Assembly (NCBI GenBank): GCA_937858255.1
Contig: CALLZQ010000214.1
Location: 1 to 7,050 of the forward strand
Length of the DNA stretch: 7,050 nt
DNA from: an uncultured Tabrizicola sp.
GTDB taxonomy: Bacteria > Pseudomonadota > Alphaproteobacteria > Rhodobacterales > Rhodobacteraceae
Reading direction: 5' to 3'
How positions within the stretch are numbered: position 1 is the stretch's first letter; each line of letters opens with the position of its first letter. The notes below the pieces were generated by a model. The model was not told the origin of the DNA. It searched no databases and saw only the letters and a list, made by a program, of their open reading frames with translations. A program made the translations under genes and the position numbers. Positions 1 through 7,050 of the stretch are shown here, one piece after another.

Positions 1-55
1 CAATCGTGCCAATGTTGACGTGCGGCTTGTTACGTTCAAACTTTGCCTTTGCCAT
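1..55 (-). CDS. tuf: Elongation factor Tu, N-terminal fragment (runs off left edge)
   Basis: Only the first 18 codons are present; they read MAKAKFERNKPHVNIGTI, which is the highly conserved start of bacterial EF-Tu just before the GTP-binding P-loop (GHVDHGKT, outside the window). EF-Tu is the cytosolic GTPase that delivers aminoacyl-tRNA to the ribosome. The start is the ATG at 55-53, preceded on the minus strand by an AAGGG ribosome-binding motif nine bases upstream. The 142-bp gap to the lipoprotein gene upstream suggests that tuf has its own promoter, but I could not find a convincing -35/-10 pair there. A hairpin lies in the leader (see the separate entry). The identification is strong despite the short fragment, because this N-terminus is nearly invariant. 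Whether this is one of two tuf copies cannot be told from here. Confidence 0.93.
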   Translation of the reverse strand, partial: MAKAKFERNKPHVNIGTI

Positions 56-75
56 GCCCAAGCGCCCTTGAATTC

Positions 76-99
76 GGGGGCCCGTCGCGGGCCCTTTTC
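76..99 (+). terminator. Hairpin with U-tract, terminator-like only in the plus direction, in front of tuf
   Basis: The sequence GGGCCCG-TCG-CGGGCCC is a perfect 7-bp GC stem with a 3-nt loop, followed on the plus strand by TTTT. In plus-strand RNA this has the form of a short intrinsic terminator. In the minus-strand tuf leader the same stem lies about 20 nt before the start codon but has no U-tract after it. No plus-strand gene is visible that would need it, so it may stop antisense transcription away from tuf, or act as a leader hairpin for tuf. The structure is seen directly; the function is inferred. Confidence 0.5.
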
Positions 100-197
100 T
101 ACACGGGCGGCGACTTAGCCTTGGGGCGCGGAAAAATCAAGACCCGGCGCGTATTCTCCTGCGGGGCAAGACCCCAGAAGGAAACACCGCATCGGCG

Positions 198-749
198 TTA
201 CTTGGCCGCCTTGTCCGGCTCGCCCAGAAGCTGCACGGCAACCTGATGGGCAAAGCCCGCGACGGTGCCGGCATAGTCCTTTTCCGGCTCGGGCGCGGTC
301 AATGCGCCGATCACGCCGTTCAGGCGAAAGCCCTCGTTCATGCCAAAGACCTTGGTCGGTGGCAGGATCTGCTTGCCCGAGGCAAGGTCCGTGACCGTCA
401 TCGTGCCGCGGATATTGCTCTTGCCGCCGGTGATGAAGGACTGCCCGCGCGAGACCAGCCAGACCTCATCCACCTGCACCGCGACGCGCGCATTGGGGCG
501 ACCCTGACCGGGGCGGATCATTTGCGATGAGAGGGCGGCGGTCAGGTCCTGCTCGATCTGCTGGCGGGTCAGGGTGATTTCACGCCCGCCGCCGATGGGC
601 TGGATGGCCGAGGCATCGACCGTAACCTTGCCGACCACCAGCTTTTTCTGGGTCTCGGCATCGACCAGCGGCTGGACGCAGCCGGCAAGCGCCAAGAGGC
701 AAACTCCGGCAATAAACAGGGCACGGCGGGTAAAAGGCTGTGAATTCAT
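198..749 (-). CDS. Predicted lipoprotein, uncharacterised (183 aa), paralogue of the upstream gene
   Basis: This 183-residue protein begins MNSQPFTRRALFIAGVCL and has a lipobox LALAGC, predicting lipid attachment at Cys24 and export to the periplasmic face of a membrane. The ATG at 749 is chosen because it gives a complete signal peptide and has GAGGG five bases upstream; the longer reading frame to 941 adds an Arg/Pro-rich non-coding-like extension. The mature part looks like a small beta-alpha-beta fold: a strand around residues 38-45, a helix around 61-75, then strands around 88-99 and 112-121. Residues 88-148 align without gaps to residues 82-142 of the lipoprotein encoded just upstream (shared KS, T-x-x-V-x-D, F and VIG positions). 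The function is unknown. It may belong to a family of uncharacterised rhodobacterial lipoproteins such as DUF6778, but I recall that only tentatively. The TRR before the hydrophobic stretch is weakly Tat-like. Confidence 0.85.
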   Translation of the reverse strand: MNSQPFTRRALFIAGVCLLALAGCVQPLVDAETQKKLVVGKVTVDASAIQPIGGGREITLTRQQIEQDLTAALSSQMIRPGQGRPNARVAVQVDEVWLVSRGQSFITGGKSNIRGTMTVTDLASGKQILPPTKVFGMNEGFRLNGVIGALTAPEPEKDYAGTVAGFAHQVAVQLLGEPDKAAK

Positions 750-794
750 GAAAACCCTCGGGGTACAAACACTGGCGTTCGGAATGATTTCCAA

Positions 795-821
795 GCCTGC
801 CTCTGCCGGCCAGAGGCGGGC
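795..821 (-). other. Long hairpin between the two lipoprotein genes
   Basis: GCCTGCCTCTG (795-805) pairs with CAGAGGCGGGC (811-821) around a 5-nt loop: an 11-bp stem with a single mismatch on the plus strand that becomes an A-C mismatch or G-U wobble depending on the strand. It starts 10 bp after the stop codon of the upstream lipoprotein gene and lies 45 bp before the start of the next one. On the minus strand it is followed by CTTGGAAATC, with no proper U-run, so it is not a classical intrinsic terminator. It could be a weak terminator, an mRNA 3'-end stabiliser, or a processing site that sets different levels of the two genes. Confidence 0.5.
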
Positions 822-831
822 CAGGATCGGG

Positions 832-1482
832 TCACTTTGGCGGCGGGACCGCGGCATCGGCCTCTTCGGTGGCCTTGGCCTCGGCGGCCTTCTTGTCATT
901 GCGCGCCGCCTCGGCCCGCAGCTTGCGGGCAGCGGCGACATCGGCCGCCGTCATGCCGAACCATTCGGGATTTTCAAGAAACCATTCCTCGATCCGCTTG
1001 ACGGCGTTGAAGGACAACGCCTCCATCTGCTGCTGCTTGGTCCGGGTCAGCCCCGTGCCGATCACCGTATCGCCCGAGAGCGATTCAAACACGGTGAACT
1101 GCTTGCCCTCGGCATTCAGTTTTTTCTGCGCGGCGTCGTCCCAGACATTGGCCGTTACCACCAGCACCGATTTCGGCGCCGCAACGATCGGGATGCCGGG
1201 CGGGGCAAGGGCATAGCCCTCGACGGCAATCCCGATGTTGTAGAGTTTGGTGCCCTCATAGCGGCCAAAGCGGTCGGCCACCGCCTTTTTCATGACGGTT
1301 TCCCATTCGTCGGGCGTCGCCTCGCGGCTGATCGGCACCTTTTGCACATTGTCAGCGACGACGATGTTCAGCCCCAGCGCAAATTCGCCCAGCGGCACCG
1401 GCGGCTCGGCCAGATCGTTGCGGGCACAGCCGGCGATCAGGGTCAGGGCGGCGATCAGGCCGGCGAGGCGATGGAACTTCAT
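832..1482 (-). CDS. Predicted lipoprotein, uncharacterised (216 aa), DUF6778-like (tentative)
   Basis: This 216-residue protein starts MKFHRLAGLIAALTLIAGC, a short signal peptide ending in lipobox LIAGC, so Cys19 is the predicted lipidated residue. The ATG at 1482 is the first residue of the signal peptide and is preceded by AGGGGG six bases upstream; the frame to 1833 runs back into the P450 gene on the other strand and is not expected to be coding. The mature protein has a strand near 36-43, a helix near 57-72 (DEWETVMKKAVADRF), a strand pair near 81-91 and 104-115, and a second helix near 146-163. The last 35 or so residues are a charged Ala/Lys/Glu tail ending PPPK. It shares an ungapped 60-residue block with the downstream lipoprotein, so the two are probably an ancient tandem duplication. 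The genes are co-directional with an 82-bp gap containing a hairpin. I do not recognise a function. Confidence 0.86.
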   Translation of the reverse strand: MKFHRLAGLIAALTLIAGCARNDLAEPPVPLGEFALGLNIVVADNVQKVPISREATPDEWETVMKKAVADRFGRYEGTKLYNIGIAVEGYALAPPGIPIVAAPKSVLVVTANVWDDAAQKKLNAEGKQFTVFESLSGDTVIGTGLTRTKQQQMEALSFNAVKRIEEWFLENPEWFGMTAADVAAARKLRAEAARNDKKAAEAKATEEADAAVPPPK

Positions 1483-1507
1483 GGAAAACCCCCTACATTC
1501 TGTCTTC

Positions 1508-1536
1508 GGGATAGCGCGCGCGGGGCAATGGCGCAA
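1508..1536 (-). promoter_or_regulatory. Candidate promoter for the 216-aa lipoprotein gene
   Basis: On the minus strand, TTGCGC (1536-1531) and TATCCC (1513-1508) are separated by 17 bp. Each hexamer matches only three of six consensus sigma-70 positions. The placement would give a short leader of about 19 nt to the ATG at 1482. This is the best candidate in the 104-bp divergent region, but it is weak and GC-rich DNA produces such matches by chance. Confidence 0.25.
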
Positions 1537-1586
1537 GCGCGGCGCCCCGTGCGGATGGCGGCTTCCCGCCGGAGAGGGGTCAGGCG

Positions 1587-2966
1587 ATGGGGACAGATGT
1601 GCTGGAGAGTGAGGCTGGGACCGTGCCGGTACGGGTGCCACTGGCCACTGAACCTCTGGGCATCTGGGGGTCGTTTCAGGCTGGGCGCCGCAATGTGCTG
1701 GAACTGATCCCCGAGATCGCCACCCATGCCCCGATCCTTTCGGGCCGCACCGGCAAGCGATGGCACATGCTGATGGACCCGGATGGCCTGCGGCAGGTGC
1801 TGCGCGACCGGCTCGAGGACTACCCCAAGTCACTGGTGACCAAGCTGATCCTTGAACCGGCCATTGGGGACAGCCTGTTCGTGGCCGAGGGGGCCAACTG
1901 GCTCTGGCAGCGGCGCACGGCGGCGCCGGTGTTTTCCCAGCGCCACGTCGCGGCGCTGGCGCCGGTGATGACCTCGGCAGCCGAGCGGGCCGCCGAGCGG
2001 ATTGGCGCCGTGGCCGGCACGGGCCGGGCGATGAACCTGTTCGATGAGATGGTGACGACCACCTTTGAAGTGATTTCCGATGTCACCCTTTCAGGGGGCG
2101 AGGGGTTTGACCGCGACGCCGTTCACCGGGCCATCGAGCAATATATCGCCCAGACGGCGCGGGTCTCGCTGCTCGACATTCTGGGGGCGCCGGCCTGGAT
2201 GCCACGCCCGAACCGGCTGGTGACAGGGGCGGCGATGCGGCAGACCAAGCGCTATGCCGACATCGCCATCGACCGGCGCCGGCAAGATGGGGCGCGGCCG
2301 GTGCCGGACCTTCTGGACCTGCTGTTGGCCGGCGAGGACCCCAAGACCGGGCGGCGGATGACAACATCCGAGTTGCGGGACAACCTCTTGACCTTCATCG
2401 TCGCGGGGCATGAGACGACCGCGCTTGCTCTGTCATGGGCGCTATACCTTTGCGCCTTTGATCCTGAAGTGCAGGCGCGCGCACGGGCCGAGGCGCAAGC
2501 CGCGCTCGGCGACCGGGCCGCGACCGCCACCGATCTGCCGGCTTTGCCACTGGTTCGCGCTATCGTGGATGAGGCGCTGCGCCTTTATCCCCCGGCGGCC
2601 TTTCTGTCGCGGACGGCGCAGGCCGAAGATACGCTCTGCGGGCGAGAGATTCTTCCCGGCGATACGGTGATCCTGCCGATCTATGCGCTGCACCGCCACA
2701 AGGCGCTGTGGGAGGCGCCAGACCAGTTCCACCCCGACCGGTTTATCGGGGGAAAAACGGTCCAGCGCTATGCCTATCTGCCCTTTGGGGATGGGCCACG
2801 CATCTGCATCGGCGCCAGCTTTGCGCTGCAAGAGGCGGTGATCATCCTTGCCACCTTGCTGGCGCGGTTCCGCTTTGGCGCCGTGCCGGGCAAGTCGCCC
2901 CGCCCGGTGATGATCCTGACCCTGCGGCCCGAGGGCGGGATCTGGTTGACGGTGGATGCAGCCTAG
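1587..2966 (+). CDS. Cytochrome P450 monooxygenase (459 aa), substrate unknown
   Basis: This is a complete heme-thiolate monooxygenase, predicted to be cytosolic with no signal peptide or membrane anchor. All the family landmarks are present in order: the helix-C motif W105-L-W-Q-R109, contacting heme propionates; the helix-I oxygen-activation motif A273-G-H-E-T-T278; the helix-K ExxR motif E329-A-L-R332; the F381-H-P-D-R-F386 motif; and the heme-binding loop F400-G-D-G-P-R-I-C407-I-G, with Cys407 as the axial ligand. The length of 459 is within the range for soluble bacterial P450s, and the helix-I and heme-loop motifs resemble the CYP102/CYP4-like group more than the camphor type. The ATG at 1587 has GGAGAGGGG 7-15 bases upstream, with a small GGCGG/CCGCC hairpin (1557-1570) just before it. 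It is divergent from the lipoprotein genes and convergent with the DUF533 gene. No ferredoxin or reductase is in the window, so electrons must come from elsewhere. The substrate cannot be inferred. Confidence 0.95.
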   Translation: MGTDVLESEAGTVPVRVPLATEPLGIWGSFQAGRRNVLELIPEIATHAPILSGRTGKRWHMLMDPDGLRQVLRDRLEDYPKSLVTKLILEPAIGDSLFVAEGANWLWQRRTAAPVFSQRHVAALAPVMTSAAERAAERIGAVAGTGRAMNLFDEMVTTTFEVISDVTLSGGEGFDRDAVHRAIEQYIAQTARVSLLDILGAPAWMPRPNRLVTGAAMRQTKRYADIAIDRRRQDGARPVPDLLDLLLAGEDPKTGRRMTTSELRDNLLTFIVAGHETTALALSWALYLCAFDPEVQARARAEAQAALGDRAATATDLPALPLVRAIVDEALRLYPPAAFLSRTAQAEDTLCGREILPGDTVILPIYALHRHKALWEAPDQFHPDRFIGGKTVQRYAYLPFGDGPRICIGASFALQEAVIILATLLARFRFGAVPGKSPRPVMILTLRPEGGIWLTVDAA

Positions 2967-2975
2967 AAGTCGGGC

Positions 2976-3680
2976 CTAGGCCAGATCCGCCGCGCCTGCA
3001 TGCAGATGTGCCACCAGATCCGCCGGCAGGTTCAGCCGGGCGGCCAGCATGGCAAGATAGCCCTTTTCCGCCGGCGCCTCGGGGTCGACGACCAGCAGCG
3101 AGGCGGCATAGATCTCGGCCGCCTCTTCCTCGCTGCGCGCCAGACCGGCGATCCGGCCTGCATCCAGCGGCGCCTCAAGCTCGGACCGGATCAGTGCCTC
3201 GGCCTCGGCGCCAAGGCCAAGCTGGCCAAGCTGTGCCTCGATCCGCGCACGTTCGCGGGTGGTCACATGGCCATCGGCCTTGGCGGCGGCAACCATCGCC
3301 TGCACCAGCCGGGTCGCCAGATCGTCAGCGGCCACCGGGTCATGCGGCAGAAAGGCCGTGCCATCCGGGCGCGGCAGGGCAACAGGACCGGGCGCCGCCG
3401 CGCCGGCACTCTTGCCCGCCTTCCAATCGGAATAGGCGCGATAGGCCAGCCCGCCGATCAGCGCCGCGCCCCCCACCTGCGCGCCGGTCTTGAGGATTTT
3501 CTGCCCGCCATCGGTCAGGAGAAGCCCGAGAAGGCCACCCGCAATCGCCCCCTCGCCCAGCGTCGATTGCCCGTCCCAAGCGGCCTTGGCCTTGCCGGCA
3601 ATGCCGCTGGCGCCCTGCCCTCCGGTTGCGGCATTGACCTGCCCCATCAACCCCTCAAGAAGCGATTTCGCATTGATCAT
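2976..3680 (-). CDS. DUF533 / TerB-like domain membrane protein (234 aa)
   Basis: The protein starts MINAKSLLEGLMGQ. A Gly/Ala-rich hydrophobic stretch follows (residues 41-80, GEGAIAGGLLGLLL and QVGGAALIGGLAYRAY), probably membrane-associated. After a Pro/Ala linker (90-115) comes an all-helical C-terminal domain (117-234). In that domain the segment around AAAKADGHVTTRER (131-144) and a second acidic segment around VVDPEAPAEKGYL (197-209) resemble the TerB-like fold. This order is typical of the DUF533 family, which includes Escherichia coli YebE, an inner-membrane protein of unknown role. The ATG at 3680 is preferred over the one at 3689, because the AAAGGGA motif directly abuts 3689 but is about 10 bases from 3680. 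Its stop codon lies 9 bp from that of the P450 gene, tail to tail, inside the palindrome GGCCTAGGCC (2973-2982). The TerB-like label does not imply tellurite resistance; no ter operon genes are nearby. Confidence 0.86.
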   Translation of the reverse strand: MINAKSLLEGLMGQVNAATGGQGASGIAGKAKAAWDGQSTLGEGAIAGGLLGLLLTDGGQKILKTGAQVGGAALIGGLAYRAYSDWKAGKSAGAAAPGPVALPRPDGTAFLPHDPVAADDLATRLVQAMVAAAKADGHVTTRERARIEAQLGQLGLGAEAEALIRSELEAPLDAGRIAGLARSEEEAAEIYAASLLVVDPEAPAEKGYLAMLAARLNLPADLVAHLHAGAADLA

Positions 3681-3829
3681 CTGACCCATTCCCTTTCGGC
3701 TCTGCGGATTTCCCCTCTCAGATGGGGATAGCATCGCGCGGCTGCAATGGCCGCCCCCTGCGCCATATTCGCGCCATGGTTGCCAGAGACACTGGCCCGG
3801 ACATCCGGTTATTATCTGATAGGCGATTC

Positions 3830-4531
3830 ATGCGGCGGCCCTTTCTGTTCCTGTTGATCTTTCTGGCCCTCATCGGCTGTGGCGAGCGGATTGGCGAGGG
3901 CACGCAGGCCCGTGTCCTGATGCTGGGGGATTCCATGCTGGCCGCCAACCGCTCGTCCACCCAAGGGGTCGGCGACGCGCTGCAAGAGGTGCTGGGGCAA
4001 GAGGTGATCGACCGCTCGGTTTCGGCCGCGCGCTATTTCTATTACCTGCCCTTGTCGGGCGAGGCGGGGCTGCGCCTGACCGCGCAATACCGGCCCGGCA
4101 AATGGGATTGGGTGGTGATGAACGGCGGCGGCAACGATCTGCTTTTTGGCTGCGCCTGCGCGCTCTGCGCCAATATGCTGAACCGGTTGGTCAGCGAGGA
4201 TGGCCGGTCGGGTGCCATCCCGAAATATGTCTCTGAAATCCGCAAGTCCGGGGCGCGGGTGATCTACCTTGGGTATCTGCGCAATCCGGGCACCTTTACC
4301 CTGATCAAGGGCTGCGGCACCGCCGGAAATGAGCTGGACCGCCGTCTGGCGCGGATGGCCAAATTCGATCCCGGCGTGACCTTCCTGCCGCTGGCCGATC
4401 TGGTGCCGCAGGGCGACTGGTCCTACCATCAGGTAGATCGCATCCACCCTTCGCCCAAGGCCAGCCGCGCCATTGCCGAGCGCGTGGCCAAAGCAATGGG
4501 GGCCGCCCCCAAGGGAAGGCCCCGCAAATAG
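3830..4531 (+). CDS. SGNH/GDSL-hydrolase lipoprotein (233 aa)
   Basis: This is a predicted secreted lipoprotein esterase or hydrolase. The signal peptide MRRPFLFLLIFLALIGC ends in a lipobox with Cys17 as the lipidation site. The SGNH blocks are clear: block I GDSM with nucleophile Ser35, block III G-G-N-D with Asn102, and block V D203-R-I-H206 providing the catalytic Asp and His. The family hydrolyses esters of lipids, glycans or thioesters; the substrate here is unknown. The ATG at 3830 is chosen because the signal peptide begins there and AGGCGA lies five bases upstream; the frame extends to 3722 but that part looks non-coding. A cysteine cluster directly after block III, C108-A-C-A-L-C113, and Cys162 are unusual for this fold and could form disulfides or bind metal. 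It is divergent from the DUF533 gene and converges with katG across 15 bp. Confidence 0.9.
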   Translation: MRRPFLFLLIFLALIGCGERIGEGTQARVLMLGDSMLAANRSSTQGVGDALQEVLGQEVIDRSVSAARYFYYLPLSGEAGLRLTAQYRPGKWDWVVMNGGGNDLLFGCACALCANMLNRLVSEDGRSGAIPKYVSEIRKSGARVIYLGYLRNPGTFTLIKGCGTAGNELDRRLARMAKFDPGVTFLPLADLVPQGDWSYHQVDRIHPSPKASRAIAERVAKAMGAAPKGRPRK

Positions 4532-4544
4532 CGCAATGCTGCGC
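4531..4544. other. Small inverted repeat between convergent SGNH-hydrolase and katG stop codons
   Basis: GCGCA-ATGC-TGCGC forms a 5-bp stem with a 4-nt loop in the 15-bp gap between the two convergent genes. It has no U-tract on either strand, so it is at most a weak bidirectional transcription-end structure. Confidence 0.3.
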
Positions 4545-4546
4545 AA

Positions 4547-6820
<2,274 letters not shown>

Positions 6821-6840
6821 TTGCATTTCCTGAAACTCTC

Positions 6841-6857
6841 CATAAGTTCAACTTATG
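6841..6857. promoter_or_regulatory. Perfect 17-bp palindrome CATAAGT-TCA-ACTTATG over the oxyR start codon
   Basis: The two 7-bp arms are perfectly complementary around TCA. The inner 15-mer ATAAGTTCAACTTAT matches eight of the ten specified positions of the OxyR consensus ATAGnTnnnAnCTAT. The oxyR ATG (6855-6857) is the last three bases. Binding here could activate katG on one side and repress oxyR on the other. The repeat is seen directly; the role is inferred from OxyR biology. Confidence 0.6.
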
Positions 6858-7050
6858 AATCCCCTATCGATGAAACATCTGCGCTATTTTGAGGCCCTCG
6901 CCCGGCTGGGTCACTTTGGCCGGGCGGCCGAGGATTGCGCGATCTCGCAGCCGGCCCTGTCGATGCAAATCCGCGAGCTTGAGGAATTGATCGGCGCGCC
7001 ACTGGTCGAGCGGGGGCCACGGCACATCCGCCTGACCAGTCTGGGGGAGG
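6855..7050 (+). CDS. oxyR: LysR-type peroxide regulator OxyR, N-terminal part (runs off right edge)
   Basis: Sixty-five codons are present. They read MNPLSMKHLRYFEAL and continue into a typical LysR winged helix-turn-helix: GHFGRAAEDCAISQPALS is the helix-turn-helix (residues 19-36), followed by MQIRELEELIG and the wing LVERGPRHIRLTSLGE. The order and divergent placement next to katG match alphaproteobacterial OxyR, a transcription factor that is oxidised by hydrogen peroxide through a pair of cysteines in its C-terminal domain. Those cysteines lie outside the window, so the peroxide-sensing assignment rests on context and the N-terminus. Two starts are possible: ATG 6855, which ends the palindrome, and ATG 6870 (MKHLRYFEA). 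Neither has a good ribosome-binding site, and 6855 is chosen because family members usually have a few residues before the LRYF motif. Cys28 lies inside the DNA-binding helix region and is not a sensor. Confidence 0.88.
   Translation, partial: MNPLSMKHLRYFEALARLGHFGRAAEDCAISQPALSMQIRELEELIGAPLVERGPRHIRLTSLGE

Noticed and set aside
56..197. A tRNA or small RNA gene in the gap before tuf
   Set aside because: No cloverleaf arms or T-loop motif could be found. Only the GC hairpin and a weak GGGG/CCCC stem (around 163-175) are present.
750..941. N-terminal extension of the 183-aa lipoprotein
   Set aside because: It is Arg/Pro-rich, runs back into the upstream lipoprotein gene, and would bury the signal peptide and lipobox.
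574..1707. A 377-codon plus-strand frame opposite the two lipoprotein genes
   Set aside because: It runs through both lipoprotein genes and into the P450 start. Its product shows no domain, while the minus-strand frames have signal peptides, lipoboxes and ribosome-binding sites.
2976..3680. Tellurite-resistance function for the TerB-like protein
   Set aside because: The DUF533 architecture only resembles TerB in its helical domain, and no other ter genes are present.
3722..3829. N-terminal extension of the SGNH lipoprotein, including an ATG at 3776
   Set aside because: It would place the signal peptide internally. The ATG at 3830 has a ribosome-binding motif and starts directly with a signal peptide.
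3681..3829. A sigma-70 promoter (GAGACA, 18 bp, TATTAT at 3810-3815) for the SGNH gene
   Set aside because: The start point would be only about 8 nt before the ATG, leaving no room for the ribosome-binding motif. Two 5-bp inverted repeats in this region (3711-3728 and 3738-3754) are also too short to interpret.

Overview
The window is high-GC, gene-dense DNA that most likely comes from an alphaproteobacterial chromosome of the Rhodobacter/Paracoccus type (Rhodobacterales). Three things point there: the EF-Tu N-terminus at the left edge (MAKAKFERNKPHVNIGTI), the divergent katG/oxyR pair, and the codon usage and lipoprotein style. I made this assignment by eye, not by a database search.

Layout, left to right. 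The 5' end of tuf (minus) runs off the left edge. Next come two minus-strand lipoprotein genes that look like diverged tandem paralogues, separated by a long hairpin. A cytochrome P450 gene (plus) is divergent from them. It converges, with a 9-bp gap, on a DUF533/TerB-like membrane protein gene (minus). A 149-bp divergent intergenic region separates that gene from an SGNH/GDSL-hydrolase lipoprotein gene (plus). This converges, with a 15-bp gap, on katG (minus), which encodes a full-length catalase-peroxidase. A 130-bp divergent region follows, then the first 65 codons of a LysR-type regulator, almost certainly oxyR (plus), which runs off the right edge.

The one clear functional unit is oxyR-katG, the peroxide sensor and the peroxide-detoxifying enzyme. 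Two inverted repeats in their shared control region resemble OxyR half-sites. One of them is a perfect 17-bp palindrome that includes the oxyR start codon. The other genes look like stand-alone housekeeping or envelope genes. Three are lipoproteins and one is a predicted membrane protein, so envelope functions dominate. The P450 has no redox partner in the window. No mobile elements, CRISPR, tRNA or rRNA are visible, no stretch over 150 bp lacks a gene, and I see no sign of a defence island or a novel multi-gene system. The most useful leads are the uncharacterised lipoprotein pair and the architecture of the katG-oxyR control region.
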